Source: Demequina flava (GTDB taxonomy: Bacteria; Actinomycetota; Actinomycetes; Actinomycetales; Demequinaceae). From it: 64,000 nucleotides of DNA. This document shows positions 27,184 through 36,195 of the stretch, in pieces. A program made the position numbers and the translations under genes. The DNA is taken from contig NZ_BBRA01000001.1 of the NCBI RefSeq assembly GCF_000975035.1, positions 822,788 to 886,787 of the forward strand, written 5' to 3'. Within the stretch, counting starts at the first letter, position 1. Every line of letters starts with the position of its first letter. The notes beneath the pieces are model-generated. The model was not told the DNA's origin. It saw only the letters and a program-made list of their open reading frames with translations, and did not search any database.

Positions 27184-28523
27184 CGGTCAACGCCTCCCAG
27201 GACCATGTCGATCGACGCGATGGCGACCACGACGTCGGCGACCTGGCCGCCCTCAGTCATGATCGACAGCGCCTGCAGGTTGTTGAAGCCTGGGTCGCGG
27301 AAGTGCGCGCGCCACGGCTTGGCTCCGCCGTCGGACACGAGGTGCACGCCGAGCAGACCCTTGGGACCCTCAATGGCTTGGTACACCTGGCCAGCAGGGA
27401 CATCGAAGCCCTCGGTCACCAGCTTGAAGTGATGAATCAGCGCTTCCATCGACTCGCCCATGATGTGACGGATGTGCTCGGGCGAGTTGCCCTGGCCGTC
27501 GCCACCGATGGACAGCTGTGCAGGCCACGCGATCTTCTTGTCGGCGACCATGACGGGGCCGTCTCCAAGCTTTTCGAGGCGGTCGGTGCACTGCTCGACG
27601 ATCTTGAGCGACTCGTAGCACTCCTCCATGCGCAGGACCATGCGGGCCCACGCGTCGGAGTCTGTCGAGGTAGGAACCTGGAAGTCGTACGTCTCGTAGC
27701 CGCAGTAGGGCTCGGACTTACGCAGGTCGTATGGCAGACCAGTCGCACGCAGAATGGGCCCGGTGATTCCGAGCGCCATCGCGGCAGGCAGGTCCACCTT
27801 CGCGACGTTCTTAAGGCGTCCCTTGAGGATCGGGTTTTCCATCTGGAGCTCGACGAGCTCGTCCAGACGCAGCTTCACCTCGGGGATCATCGCGCGCAGT
27901 GCGTCAATGCCGCCCTCGGGCAGGCCCTGGGCCACGCCGCCGGGACGGATGTAAGCGTTGTTGGTGCGCAGACCCGTGATCATCTCGATGACCTTGAAGG
28001 TCTCTTCGCGACCAATGAAGCCGGTCGTCATGATCGTGGTCGCGCCCAGCTCGTTACCGCCGGTGCCGATGGCGACCAGGTGCGAGCCAATGCGGGTCAG
28101 TTCCGCCATGAGCACGCGCAGGATCGAGGCGCGCTCAGGGATGTCGTCCGTGATGCCCAGCAGGCGCTCAATGCCGAGGCAGTATGCGAGCTCCTGGGTC
28201 ATGGAGGCGACGTAGTCCATACGGGTGCAGAACGTCACGCCCTGGGTCCACGTGCGGTACTCCATGTTCTTTTCGATACCGGTGTGGAGATAGCCGATGC
28301 CGGCACGGGCTTCCGTGACGGTCTCGCCTTCGATTTCCAGCATCACGCGCAGCACGCCGTGCGTGGACGGGTGCTGCGGACCCATGTTCATCACGATGCG
28401 CTGCTGGCCCAGACGGATGGCCTCTTCGACCGTTTCCGACCAGTCAGCTCCGTAGACGTTGTACTCGGGGACGTCGGCGTCTTCGGGAATCGCGCCCGTG
28501 GCCTGTGCGGTGGGGTTGTTCAT
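27180..28523 (-). CDS. nuoD: NADH-quinone oxidoreductase subunit D
   Basis: 447 aa, 49-kDa subunit homologous to the large subunit of [NiFe] hydrogenases. The quinone-site loop GPQHPSTHG is at 48-56 with its conserved His. Also seen are the [18 protein letters not shown] stretch and the C-terminal [18 protein letters not shown]. NuoC and NuoD are separate genes here, not fused. Overlaps nuoC by 4 nt. Confidence 0.95.
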   Translation of the reverse strand: MNNPTAQATGAIPEDADVPEYNVYGADWSETVEEAIRLGQQRIVMNMGPQHPSTHGVLRVMLEIEGETVTEARAGIGYLHTGIEKNMEYRTWTQGVTFCTRMDYVASMTQELAYCLGIERLLGITDDIPERASILRVLMAELTRIGSHLVAIGTGGNELGATTIMTTGFIGREETFKVIEMITGLRTNNAYIRPGGVAQGLPEGGIDALRAMIPEVKLRLDELVELQMENPILKGRLKNVAKVDLPAAMALGITGPILRATGLPYDLRKSEPYCGYETYDFQVPTSTDSDAWARMVLRMEECYESLKIVEQCTDRLEKLGDGPVMVADKKIAWPAQLSIGGDGQGNSPEHIRHIMGESMEALIHHFKLVTEGFDVPAGQVYQAIEGPKGLLGVHLVSDGGAKPWRAHFRDPGFNNLQALSIMTEGGQVADVVVAIASIDMVLGGVDR

Positions 28524-29215
28524 CGGTACTGCCTCCGCTCGCCGGGCGAAGGTACTTCTGCGCCCTTGTATTCGATCGGGATGCCGCCCAGCGGGTAGTC
28601 CTTACGCTGCGGGTGGCCTACCCAGTCGTCGGGCATCTCAATGCGTGCCAGCGACGGGTGTCCGTCAAAGATGATTCCGAAGAAGTCCCAGGTCTCGCGC
28701 TCGTGCCAGTTGTTCATCGGATAGATCGCGCACAGCGACGGGATGTGGGGATCGTTCTCATCGATCGCGACCTCAACGCGCAGGCGACGGTTGTGCGTAA
28801 TCGACTGCAACGGGTACACGGCGTGAAGCTCGCGTCCCTTGTCTGCCGGGTAGTGCACACCGGAGACGCCCAGGCACATTTCGAAACGCAGGTCCTGGTC
28901 GTCGCGCAGGTGCTGAGCAACCTCCGCGAGGTGCTTGGCGGCGATGTAGAGCGTGAGCTCGTCGCGGTCAACCACGACGGACTCGATCGCTTCGTCGGCC
29001 TTGTCACCGAGCAACTCGGTCAGGACGTCGACGACGCCATCGAACCATTCGCCGTAGGGACGCTCAGACGCGCCGGGCATCTGGACGGGCTTGACCAGTC
29101 CGTCAAAACCGGAGGTGTCGCCCTTGGCGCCAAAGAGTCCTTCGCGGACGTTGATGAGTGTGAGTGGTTCACGCCCCTCCGCCTCGACCGGCTGGATCTC
29201 GCTGTTGTCGGTCAA
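28520..29215 (-). CDS. nuoC: NADH-quinone oxidoreductase subunit C
   Basis: 231 aa, 30-kDa subunit of the peripheral arm. The signature [18 protein letters not shown] and the end [17 protein letters not shown] are diagnostic. Has no cofactor of its own; it braces NuoD. Overlaps nuoB by 4 nt. Confidence 0.94.
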   Translation of the reverse strand: MTDNSEIQPVEAEGREPLTLINVREGLFGAKGDTSGFDGLVKPVQMPGASERPYGEWFDGVVDVLTELLGDKADEAIESVVVDRDELTLYIAAKHLAEVAQHLRDDQDLRFEMCLGVSGVHYPADKGRELHAVYPLQSITHNRRLRVEVAIDENDPHIPSLCAIYPMNNWHERETWDFFGIIFDGHPSLARIEMPDDWVGHPQRKDYPLGGIPIEYKGAEVPSPGERRQYR

Positions 29216-29763
29216 CGCAGCAGCCCCTTCTGGTCGACGGTCGGCGTGGCCTTGAGCGCGGCAGCCTCAGCGGCGGCAGCCATCTCGCGACGGTTGGCGC
29301 CCATGGGAGCGTTCTTCACCTGCTCCTGCAGTTCCGTGAGCGCGTACAGCAGCATCTCGGGACGGGGCGGGCAGCCGGGGAGGTAGATGTCCACGGGCAC
29401 GACGTGGTCGACGCCGGGAACAATCGCGTAGTTGTTGAACATGCCGCCAGAGGACGCGCAGACGCCCATCGACAGCACCCACTTGGGCTCGGCCATCTGG
29501 TCGTAGACCTGACGGACGATCGGGGCCATCTTGTTGGACACGCGACCGGCGACGATCATCATGTCGGCCTGACGAGGCGAGCCACGGAAGACCTCGGAGC
29601 CAAAGCGCGAGATGTCGAAGCGGGACGTACCCGTTCCCATCATCTCGATCGCACAGCACGCCAGTCCGAAGGTCGCCGGCCACAGCGAGCCTGCTCGCAT
29701 ATAACCCACGAACTTCTCGACAGTGCCGAGCATGAACGGTGGTGCACTCTCTTCAATACCCAT
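29212..29763 (-). CDS. nuoB: NADH-quinone oxidoreductase subunit B
   Basis: 183 aa, carries the terminal cluster N2 that reduces menaquinone. Ligands are the adjacent C36-C37 ([10 protein letters not shown]), C102 and C131 (LPGCPPRPE). The last ~35 residues, Ala-rich, are an extension. Starts 3 nt after nuoA. Confidence 0.95.
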   Translation of the reverse strand: MGIEESAPPFMLGTVEKFVGYMRAGSLWPATFGLACCAIEMMGTGTSRFDISRFGSEVFRGSPRQADMMIVAGRVSNKMAPIVRQVYDQMAEPKWVLSMGVCASSGGMFNNYAIVPGVDHVVPVDIYLPGCPPRPEMLLYALTELQEQVKNAPMGANRREMAAAAEAAALKATPTVDQKGLLR

Positions 29764-29766
29764 AAG

Positions 29767-30126
29767 TCAGTCCCAATCAAATCCGCCGCGGCGCCACTCG
29801 TACACGAAGGGAATCGTGATGAGGGCGAGGAAGGTCATGGTCGCGATGAGGCCGAACCATCCCAATGCATCGTGGGCCACGGCCCACGGATACAGGAACA
29901 CGACCTCAATGTCGAAGACGATGAAGGTCATCGCCACGAGGTAGTACTTAATCGGAACACGTCCGCCGCCGACCGCGCCCGGGGTGGGCTGCAGGCCGGA
30001 CTCGTACTGGTCCACCTTCGCTGAGTTGTAGCGCTGGGGGCCCACGATGCGGCTGACGATGAGGCCAGCCACAGCCATCAGTGCGGCGATGGTCACCATC
30101 ACCACGATCGGCACGTAGGGGTTCAC
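29767..30126 (-). CDS. nuoA: NADH-quinone oxidoreductase subunit A
   Basis: 119 aa, three helices. The loop between TM1 and TM2 has the YESGLQPTPGAVGGGRVPIKYYL block, here seen as two parts around GAVGGG, and TM2 carries FIVFDIEVVFLYPWA with its membrane acidic residues. First nuo gene, 46 nt after the MenJ-like gene and most likely in the same transcript, as I see no -10 box in that gap. Confidence 0.95.
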   Translation of the reverse strand: MNPYVPIVVMVTIAALMAVAGLIVSRIVGPQRYNSAKVDQYESGLQPTPGAVGGGRVPIKYYLVAMTFIVFDIEVVFLYPWAVAHDALGWFGLIATMTFLALITIPFVYEWRRGGFDWD

Positions 30127-30172
30127 GAGGCAGCTCCTTCGTATGTCTCGTCGGAAGCGGTGCGGACGGTCA

Positions 30173-31456
30173 TCATGCTGCTGGTGCCACCTTAGTCAGT
30201 GTTGACATCAGACGGTCGGCCCAGTCGCCGCCAGTCGGTTCGTAGACGTCCGCGAGAAGTTTATGCGTGAAATGCATCACGAATGGCCGGGGAAGGCCGT
30301 ACTTGGTGCAGATCTTCATGACAGCGGGGTGCGCGATCAGTTCAGCGAACACGCGCCCCAAAGAGTAGTAGCCGCCCAGATCGTCCTTCATCTGGCCCGC
30401 ATAGGCCTCAAGTGCAGCCTCACGTGCGCCGTCGGTGGGAGCCTCGCGCCAGTTGACCAACGCCTCGGCCGCGCGGCGCGCAGAGTGCATCGCGTACGCA
30501 ATGCCTTCGCCGTTGAACGGGCTCACCATGCCGCCGGAGTCGCCCACGAGCATGAGACCCGGGACGTAGTGGGGCTGGCGGTTGAAAGCCATCGGGATTG
30601 CGGCGCCCTGGACCTTCGACACAGGCGAGTCCGGATCGACACCCCAGTCGCCAAGGCTGTTGCGGACCCAACCGTCAAACAGACCGCGGTGGTCAAGGCC
30701 GGACGGAGCACCGTTAGGACTCAGGGTTCCGAGCCCAATGTTTGCGGTGCCGTCCCCCAGCGGGAAGATCCAGCCGTAGCCAGGAAGAAGATTCGACTTG
30801 CCGGGCTCGCCGTCCCAGATGGTGAGGTGCCCCTCCATCCACTCCTCGTCGTGGCGGGGGGTTTCGAAGTAGGTGCGCACGGCCACGCCCATGGGCCGGT
30901 TGTCCATGCGTTCCATACCCAGGCCCAGCGCGATGCGCGCACTCACACCATCGGCGGCAATGACGATCGGCGCCGAGTAGGTGACCTCGTCGCCCACCTT
31001 GCGGCCCTTCTCGTCCGTCGCCTTCGCCGTCACCCCGGTGACCCGGCCGGTGAGCTCATCGCGAACGGAACCTGTGACGAACCAACCCTCGCGAACATCG
31101 GCCCCTGCAGAACGAGCATGCTCGGCAAGACGGTGATCGAAGTTGGCGCGCGTGAGGCTCAGCCCATAGTCCGGGTAGGACTCCTGCTCGTGCCAGGGGA
31201 ATTCGAGGCGGTGGCCGCCACCGACCATGCGCAGACCCCAGTTCGGGATCCATCCCTCATCGCGAGGCGTTGGAAGATCAAGGAGCTGAAGTTCCTTCAC
31301 CGCACGCGGGGTAAGACCGTCGCCGCAGACCTTCTCGCGGGGGAACCGGGACTTCTCGAGCGCGATGACGTCAAAGCCCTCGCGTGCGAGGTAATACGCG
31401 ACGGCGGAGCCACCAGGCCCAGCGCCCACCACGATTACGTCGGCTTGTGTTTTCAC
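30173..31456 (-). CDS. menJ: Geranylgeranyl reductase family FAD protein, likely menaquinone reductase MenJ
   Basis: 427 aa. FAD Rossmann motif GAGPGGSAVAYYLAREG near the start, the family block REKVCGDGLTPRAVKEL, and GDSGGMVSPFNGEGIAYAM binding the flavin pyrophosphate. Members saturate isoprenoid chains; in mycobacteria MenJ hydrogenates one unit of the menaquinone tail. Heading the nuo operon beside men genes, this role is likely here. Start: TAGGCT is followed by exactly six nt and then GTG, so the mRNA probably starts at this GTG; the ATG two codons earlier lies inside the promoter spacing and would not be transcribed with a leader. Confidence 0.85.
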   Translation of the reverse strand: MKTQADVIVVGAGPGGSAVAYYLAREGFDVIALEKSRFPREKVCGDGLTPRAVKELQLLDLPTPRDEGWIPNWGLRMVGGGHRLEFPWHEQESYPDYGLSLTRANFDHRLAEHARSAGADVREGWFVTGSVRDELTGRVTGVTAKATDEKGRKVGDEVTYSAPIVIAADGVSARIALGLGMERMDNRPMGVAVRTYFETPRHDEEWMEGHLTIWDGEPGKSNLLPGYGWIFPLGDGTANIGLGTLSPNGAPSGLDHRGLFDGWVRNSLGDWGVDPDSPVSKVQGAAIPMAFNRQPHYVPGLMLVGDSGGMVSPFNGEGIAYAMHSARRAAEALVNWREAPTDGAREAALEAYAGQMKDDLGGYYSLGRVFAELIAHPAVMKICTKYGLPRPFVMHFTHKLLADVYEPTGGDWADRLMSTLTKVAPAA

Positions 31457-31462
31457 GCCCAT

Positions 31463-31468
31463 AGCCTA
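31463..31468 (-). promoter_or_regulatory. -10 box of the menJ-nuo operon
   Basis: On the minus strand TAGGCT ends 6 nt before the GTG start at 31456. It is the only promoter-like element found for the whole 18-kb operon. Confidence 0.6.
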
Positions 31469-31522
31469 CGCGGTCCGGGACCATGGTCACGAACGCAAAA
31501 ATACGGCATCCCCGCACGCAAA

Positions 31523-31542
31523 ACGCAATAAGAGCGTTGCGT
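31523..31542. promoter_or_regulatory. Inverted repeat between divergent genes, possible operator
   Basis: ACGCAA and TTGCGT are separated by 8 nt, in the 200-bp divergent region of menJ and the alditol-oxidase-like gene. A further ACGCAA occurs just before it. Possible regulator site; no regulator gene is nearby. Confidence 0.3.
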
Positions 31543-31643
31543 AATTCACCTCCGCCTCCCCAAAACTAGGCAACTCATGTATGCACCGCCCCGCCCCAGC
31601 GCACTCACGAGGCAAGCCATGCCTACGCCCTCCCCCGCGCCCG

Positions 31644-31649
31644 TACGCT
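31644..31649 (+). promoter_or_regulatory. -10 box, leaderless promoter of the alditol-oxidase-like gene
   Basis: TACGCT ends 6 nt before the ATG at 31656, the same hexamer and spacing as at the GNAT gene. Confidence 0.6.
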
Positions 31650-31655
31650 GGCCCC

Positions 31656-32912
31656 ATGAGCATCGGCGGTACTTGGGCAGGCACTCACACCTTTGGCGCG
31701 CAGCGCCTGATCGAGGCGACCACCATCGATGAAGTGCGAGACGCGGTCGCAAGCACTGCTGGGCCCATCCGCGCGCTCGGCACGCGCCACAGTTTCAACG
31801 ATCTTGCCGACACAACCGGCACGCTCGTCACCGTGACGGGCATCCCGCCGGCTCCCGAGCTCGACGAAAACGCGCGGACTGTCACGGTCGGCGCCGGAAT
31901 CCGGTACGGCGAACTGGCGCTGTGGCTCGAGGAACGCGGCTGGGCCCTCCACAACATGGGGTCGCTGCCTCACATCTCGGTAGGCGGCGCGGTTGCGACG
32001 GGGACGCACGGATCCGGCGTCACCAATGGCTGCCTGTCCGATGCCGTGGCAGGCCTCGAGTACGTGAACGCCAGTGGCGACCTCGTGACGGCGCGGCGCG
32101 GCGGCGAGGGCTTCGACGGCCTCGTCGTGAGCCTGGGCGCATACGGCATCGTGGTGCGCCTCACGCTCGACATTCAGCCCACCTACCTGGTCCGCCAGGA
32201 TGTCTACCGCGACCTCCCGTGGCCCACGCTCCTCGACGAACTCCCTGCGGTGATGAGCGCTGGTTACTCCGTGAGCGCGTTCACGATGTGGGAGGAAGAG
32301 ACCGTCCAGCAGGTGTGGCGGAAGACGCGCATTGGCGCCGGCGACGAGCCCACACCCGAGTGGCTCGGCGCGCGCCTCGAGCTTGCCGCCGAGGCCGGGC
32401 TGGTCGACGTCCCGCCAAACAATCTCACGGTGAAGGAAGGCCTCGAGGGCCCCTGGCTCGAGCGGTTGCCGCACTTCCGCCTTGACTCGACGCCCTCCAA
32501 TGGCGACGAGATCCAGACGGAGTACTTCGTTGACTTGGCCGACGGTCCCGCCGCCTTGCGCGCCGTCCGCGAACTCGCCGCCGACATCGCTCCGCACCTC
32601 CTCGTCACCGAACTGCGCACGGTCGCCGCGGATCGGCTGTGGCTCTCTGGCGCCTACGGCCGTGACACGCTCGCCATCCACTTCACGTGGCGCAACGACC
32701 CCGCCGCCGTGGCAGCTCTCACGCCTCGCATCGAGGCTGCGCTGGCCCCGTTTGGCGCACGACCGCACTGGGGCAAGGTGAACTCGATGACGGCCGGCGC
32801 GGTGGCACAGGTGACGCCACGTCTCGCCGACGCTCGGGCCCAGTTTGAGCGGCTCGATCCCGATGGCCGCTTCGCGAACGACCATCTGCGCAGGCTCGGT
32901 GTACGCACCTAG
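31656..32912 (+). CDS. FAD-dependent alditol/sugar oxidase (AldO/xylitol oxidase-like)
   Basis: 418 aa of the vanillyl-alcohol-oxidase fold. The N-terminal FAD domain has GTRHSFNDLAD, whose His45 corresponds to the residue that holds FAD covalently in Streptomyces AldO, and SVGGAVATGTHGSG binding the pyrophosphate. The C-terminal part (DRLWLSGAYGRDTLAIHFTW, then RPHWGKV) belongs to the aldonolactone-oxidase type substrate domain. Oxidises polyols or sugars with oxygen and makes hydrogen peroxide; the substrate is not evident. Leaderless start as judged from the -10 box. menF follows at 48 nt. Confidence 0.82.
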   Translation: MSIGGTWAGTHTFGAQRLIEATTIDEVRDAVASTAGPIRALGTRHSFNDLADTTGTLVTVTGIPPAPELDENARTVTVGAGIRYGELALWLEERGWALHNMGSLPHISVGGAVATGTHGSGVTNGCLSDAVAGLEYVNASGDLVTARRGGEGFDGLVVSLGAYGIVVRLTLDIQPTYLVRQDVYRDLPWPTLLDELPAVMSAGYSVSAFTMWEEETVQQVWRKTRIGAGDEPTPEWLGARLELAAEAGLVDVPPNNLTVKEGLEGPWLERLPHFRLDSTPSNGDEIQTEYFVDLADGPAALRAVRELAADIAPHLLVTELRTVAADRLWLSGAYGRDTLAIHFTWRNDPAAVAALTPRIEAALAPFGARPHWGKVNSMTAGAVAQVTPRLADARAQFERLDPDGRFANDHLRRLGVRT

Positions 32913-32947
32913 CGCCCGTCGCGTCGAAGTCTGCGTGCGGACGGACG

Positions 32948-32953
32948 TAGGCT
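32948..32953 (+). promoter_or_regulatory. -10 box, leaderless promoter of menF
   Basis: TAGGCT ends 7 nt before the GTG at 32961. Confidence 0.55.
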
Positions 32954-32960
32954 TGCTTAG

Positions 32961-34220
32961 GTGAGTGTTCAGCCCGCTACTCCCGGCCCCCTGACCGTCC
33001 GCACGGTCGAGATCGAGGCCCCTGACGACCTGTTCGCGCTGCTGCCCGAAGGTGGCATGTCGTGGGTCCGGCGCGGCGAAGGCATGGTCGCGTGGGGAGA
33101 AGTTGCCCGCCTGGACACAGCTGGCACCCACCGCATTGATGAGGCCGATGCCTGGTGGCGCCGCATCTGCCGGCACGCACTCGTGCGCGACGACGTCCAC
33201 GTTCCCGGCACGGGACTCGTGGCGTTCGGCTCGTTCTCCTTCGCTGACTCATCCGCGTCAGGGGGCGCGCTCATCGTGCCCCGCTATGTCGTCGGAGTTC
33301 GAGGGAACGATGCTTGGCTCACCGTGATGAGCGAAGACGGCTTGGGCGAAATGCCCGACCTGGCCCAAGCATCGGCCGGAAATACGCCTGCCGGGCCGAT
33401 GCCGAGTGTCAGCCTCGCACCCGGCGACAAGGAATCGTGGGGTACCGCGGTGACGCAAGCCGTGGCGCGGATTGGCGCCGGCGAGCTGGACAAGGTGGTG
33501 CTCGCGCGAGCTGTCGAGGCCACCGCGGATGCGCCGATTGACGTGCGCCCGGTCCTGACCACGCTCGCGGAAGCCTACGAGACGTGCTGGACGTTCCACG
33601 TCGATGGGCTCGTGGGTGCGACGCCCGAACTTCTTGCTCGCGTGGATCACGGGCTCGTGACGTCGCGCGTGCTCGCCGGCACCATCCGGCCCACAGGTGA
33701 CGAGACCGCGGACCTGGCTCACGCCGCCGCGTTGGCGCGCTCGTCCAAGGACCTTGAAGAGCACGAGTACGCGGTGCAGTCGGTGACTCAGGTCTTGGCC
33801 GCCCACTGTGGTTCCGTCAACGTGCCCGAGGCGCCGTCGGTCCTGCACCTGCCCAACGTCATGCACCTCGCGACCGACGTAACTGGCGTGCTGAGCCACA
33901 ACGCCTCCGCACTGGAACTGATCCGCGAGCTTCATCCCTCTGCCGCGGTGTGCGGCACGCCGACTTTGACCGCCGCTGGCGTCATCGACCAGCTCGAGGG
34001 CTTGGACCGCGGGCGCTACGCCGGACCCGTGGGATGGATCAATGCGGCAGGCGATGGCGAGTGGTGCATTGGACTGCGCTCGGCAGAGGTGTCCCCGGCG
34101 GATCCCACACGCCTGCGCCTCTTTGCTGGGTGTGGGATCGTCGCGGCGTCTGAGCCCGAATCGGAGTGGGCCGAGTCGGAGGCGAAACTCGAGCCGATGC
34201 GCAAGGCGCTGGGCGCGTAG
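32961..34220 (+). CDS. menF: Isochorismate synthase
   Basis: 419 aa. Converts chorismate to isochorismate, the first step to menaquinone. The chorismate-binding domain fills the C-terminal two thirds: LDKVVLARAVEATAD, the LEEHEYAVQSV helix with a magnesium glutamate, and the ending GRYAGPVGWINAAGDGEWC with the catalytic acidic residues. Isochorismate rather than salicylate or anthranilate synthase is inferred from the surrounding men genes. GTG start without ribosome site, leaderless. A 54-nt repeat lies 24 nt behind the stop. Confidence 0.9.
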   Translation: MSVQPATPGPLTVRTVEIEAPDDLFALLPEGGMSWVRRGEGMVAWGEVARLDTAGTHRIDEADAWWRRICRHALVRDDVHVPGTGLVAFGSFSFADSSASGGALIVPRYVVGVRGNDAWLTVMSEDGLGEMPDLAQASAGNTPAGPMPSVSLAPGDKESWGTAVTQAVARIGAGELDKVVLARAVEATADAPIDVRPVLTTLAEAYETCWTFHVDGLVGATPELLARVDHGLVTSRVLAGTIRPTGDETADLAHAAALARSSKDLEEHEYAVQSVTQVLAAHCGSVNVPEAPSVLHLPNVMHLATDVTGVLSHNASALELIRELHPSAAVCGTPTLTAAGVIDQLEGLDRGRYAGPVGWINAAGDGEWCIGLRSAEVSPADPTRLRLFAGCGIVAASEPESEWAESEAKLEPMRKALGA

Positions 34221-34244
34221 GCCGCCGCCGGACCACCGAAAAGG

Positions 34245-34298
34245 TACGGCCACGAGGCTGCGGAGCCGAAATCCCCGCCGCGTATGTACGGCTAGGGG
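34245..34298 (+). repeat. 54-nt dispersed repeat, copy B
   Basis: Same length and ends as copy A (TACGGCCACGAG to TACGGCTAGGGG) with about a dozen differences, mostly in the middle. Lies 24 nt after the menF stop, in the sense orientation. Confidence 0.75.
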
Positions 34299-34344
34299 TT
34301 AGTTTGGACAAGAGACTCGTACGCGCGCCGCATTTGGAGGCACC

Positions 34345-35004
34345 ATGTCCCACTCGCACTCCCACCCAGAGCAGCAGCCCACCCCTCCCATGAACGACTT
34401 TTCCCGTCAGTCGTGGGAGGAGCGCTACAAGTCGCGCGAGTCGGTGTGGAGCGGGCGCCCCAACGGCGTGCTGACCGAAGAGGTCGAGACGCTTGAGCCC
34501 GCGCACGCGCTGGACGTGGGGTGCGGTGAAGGCGCCGATGCCGTGTGGCTCGCGGGCAAGGGCTGGCACGTGACCGCCGTTGACCTGTCTGCGACCGCTC
34601 TTGCGCGAGCGGCGGCCCACGCCGAGCAGGCCGGGGTCGACTCCCACATCACCTTCACGGACGGCGAGCTCGACGAAGTCATTGCCAACGAGGGCCCCTG
34701 GAACCTGGTGTCCAGCCAGTACACGCACCCCGGCCAGGGCAGTCGCTGGTTGGTGTCGACGCTCGCCGAGGCCGTCGCCCCCGGAGGAATGCTGCTCATC
34801 GTCGGCCACCACCCCACCGACCCACACGCCGCCGATCACCCCGACCTGAAGGACGCTGCCTTCGCCGCAGAGGACGTCGCGGACGTGCTCAGCCGCGACG
34901 CCTGGGAGGTGTCCGCCACGATGCGCGAGCGGACCACCTACGAAGCTGATGGCCGCGAGCGACTGTGGCGTGACTCCGTCCTCATCGCCCGTCGGCACGG
35001 ATAG
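34345..35004 (+). CDS. Class I SAM-dependent methyltransferase
   Basis: 219 aa. Motif I is LDVGCGEGADAVWLA near residue 57, motif II acidic end VTAVDLS, then VSSQYTHPGQG and a MLLIVGHH strand. The first 15 residues are His- and Pro-rich (HSHSHPEQQPTPP), as in several TehB-like proteins, and might bind metal. It lacks the YDxxN-type motifs of UbiE/MenG, so I do not call it the demethylmenaquinone methyltransferase despite the men context. ATG with GGAGG 5 nt upstream. Confidence 0.82.
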   Translation: MSHSHSHPEQQPTPPMNDFSRQSWEERYKSRESVWSGRPNGVLTEEVETLEPAHALDVGCGEGADAVWLAGKGWHVTAVDLSATALARAAAHAEQAGVDSHITFTDGELDEVIANEGPWNLVSSQYTHPGQGSRWLVSTLAEAVAPGGMLLIVGHHPTDPHAADHPDLKDAAFAAEDVADVLSRDAWEVSATMRERTTYEADGRERLWRDSVLIARRHG

Positions 35005-35077
35005 AAAGGCGTTACCCGAGCCCACCTAAGATCAGCGTGCCGGGCCAAGGTCCCGGCTCCCGGGCATCCGCCATTGC

Positions 35078-35083
35078 TACGTT
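35078..35083 (+). promoter_or_regulatory. -10 box, leaderless promoter of the dehydrogenase gene
   Basis: TACGTT ends 7 nt before the ATG at 35091. Confidence 0.55.
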
Positions 35084-35090
35084 CCCAATC

Positions 35091-36044
35091 ATGGACACCA
35101 CCTGGGCATACCGGCTGACAGCTCCCCTCGAGTTCGAACGCGTAGAGGTACCGGTGCCACAAGCCCCGAGCGCCGGCGAACTGGTCGTGGAACTCACCGC
35201 GGGCGCGGTGTGCGGTTCCGACTTGCCATTCGCGCGGGGCGCTCTGATCCCGGCAGGAGGCGCGGGGCAACCGGGCCGGCCGATGCACGAGGTCGTAGGC
35301 GTAGTGCTCGCCAGTGCACACACTGATTTTGCGCCAGGAGACAAGGTTGTGGGGTGGGCGTCGAACTGGGATGCGTTGCGCGGTGTGTTCGTGACGCATG
35401 GCTCACAAGTCGCGAAGGTCCGCATGGACACGACGGATCCACTCGCGACCGTCGCGCAGTCCGTTGCGTGCCTGATGACTGTGTTCGATCGCTTGGGTCC
35501 GCTCGCCGGACGCTCGGTGGGGATCGTGGGCGTGGGGCCATTTGGCCTGATGACCTCGGTGCTAGCGAAGCACTTTGGCGCTGGGCACATTGTCGGGGTG
35601 GACCCGCTTGAGCGTGCGGGAGACGCGGAAGGTCTGCCCTTTGACGAGTTGGTGCGCAAGAACTCGCGAATCTGGGCGGCTGAGATTGCTGACGCGGACC
35701 GACCGGACATCGTCATAGAAATGGTGGGACATCAGTCCTCGACGGTCGCAGATGCCATGAACGCGGTGGGCCAGGCGGGCACAGTGCTCGCGTTCGGTGT
35801 GCCCGACGATGATTGGTACTCGCTGCCCATGCGAAGCTTCTTCCGCCGCAACGGCACACTCATCACGGGCGTGACCAGCGAGCACCGCGACACCCTTGAG
35901 CGTGCTCAGGACTACCTCGTTGACAATCCGTGGTTCGCGCCGCGGATGGTGACGGACGTCATTCCGATGGACCAGGTGGGCGACGCTTTCGCCGCCGCAT
36001 GCCACCCCAAGCCCGGCCAGCGCAAGATCGTTCTGTCCGTGTGA
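35091..36044 (+). CDS. Zinc-type medium-chain alcohol dehydrogenase family protein
   Basis: 317 aa. GroES-like domain with the catalytic AGAVCGSDLPFA (Cys and following Ser-Asp) and GRPMHEVVGVV (His-Glu pair), then the NAD(P) Rossmann motif VGIVGVGPFGLM. The structural-zinc lobe with four Cys is missing, and the protein is shorter than classic alcohol dehydrogenases (~340-350 aa). The substrate is unknown. Start by -10 box spacing; 18 further codons upstream lack any signal. Followed by a strong hairpin region. Confidence 0.8.
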   Translation: MDTTWAYRLTAPLEFERVEVPVPQAPSAGELVVELTAGAVCGSDLPFARGALIPAGGAGQPGRPMHEVVGVVLASAHTDFAPGDKVVGWASNWDALRGVFVTHGSQVAKVRMDTTDPLATVAQSVACLMTVFDRLGPLAGRSVGIVGVGPFGLMTSVLAKHFGAGHIVGVDPLERAGDAEGLPFDELVRKNSRIWAAEIADADRPDIVIEMVGHQSSTVADAMNAVGQAGTVLAFGVPDDDWYSLPMRSFFRRNGTLITGVTSEHRDTLERAQDYLVDNPWFAPRMVTDVIPMDQVGDAFAAACHPKPGQRKIVLSV

Positions 36045-36083
36045 CAGCAAGCCTCAACCCCGCGCGCGTCGCCTAGGTGCCCC

Positions 36084-36113
36084 TTGATGCGCAACGCCCC
36101 GTAGGTCTATCCT
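36084..36113 (+). promoter_or_regulatory. Promoter-like pair facing a structured region
   Basis: TTGATG (36084-36089), 18 nt, TATCCT (36108-36113). It is the best sigma-70-type pair in the window, and no normal gene starts behind it on this strand. Confidence 0.45.
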
Positions 36114-36117
36114 GTAA

Positions 36118-36195
36118 ATGCCGCTCGTTGCGACGAGTTAGGAAGAGGACCTTAGAACCCCAGCCGGACGACTGGATCTAGGGTCCTTCGTCATT
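36118..36195 (+). ncRNA. Candidate small RNA or terminator structure
   Basis: Behind the promoter-like pair come a 5-bp hairpin with a TGCG loop (36124-36137) and a long hairpin: AGGACCTTAGA (36146-36156) with TCTAGGGTCCT (36177-36187), one G-T pair, and inside it CCAG/CTGG. The long hairpin could equally be the shared terminator of the two convergent genes; its right arm contains the TAG stop of the minus-strand gene. An 8-codon ATG-TAG frame starts at 36118. Not matched to any RNA family I know. Confidence 0.35.

Noticed and set aside
34345..35004. Methyltransferase as MenG/UbiE
   Set aside because: Only the general SAM motifs are present; the motifs special to UbiE and a co-operonic position are missing.
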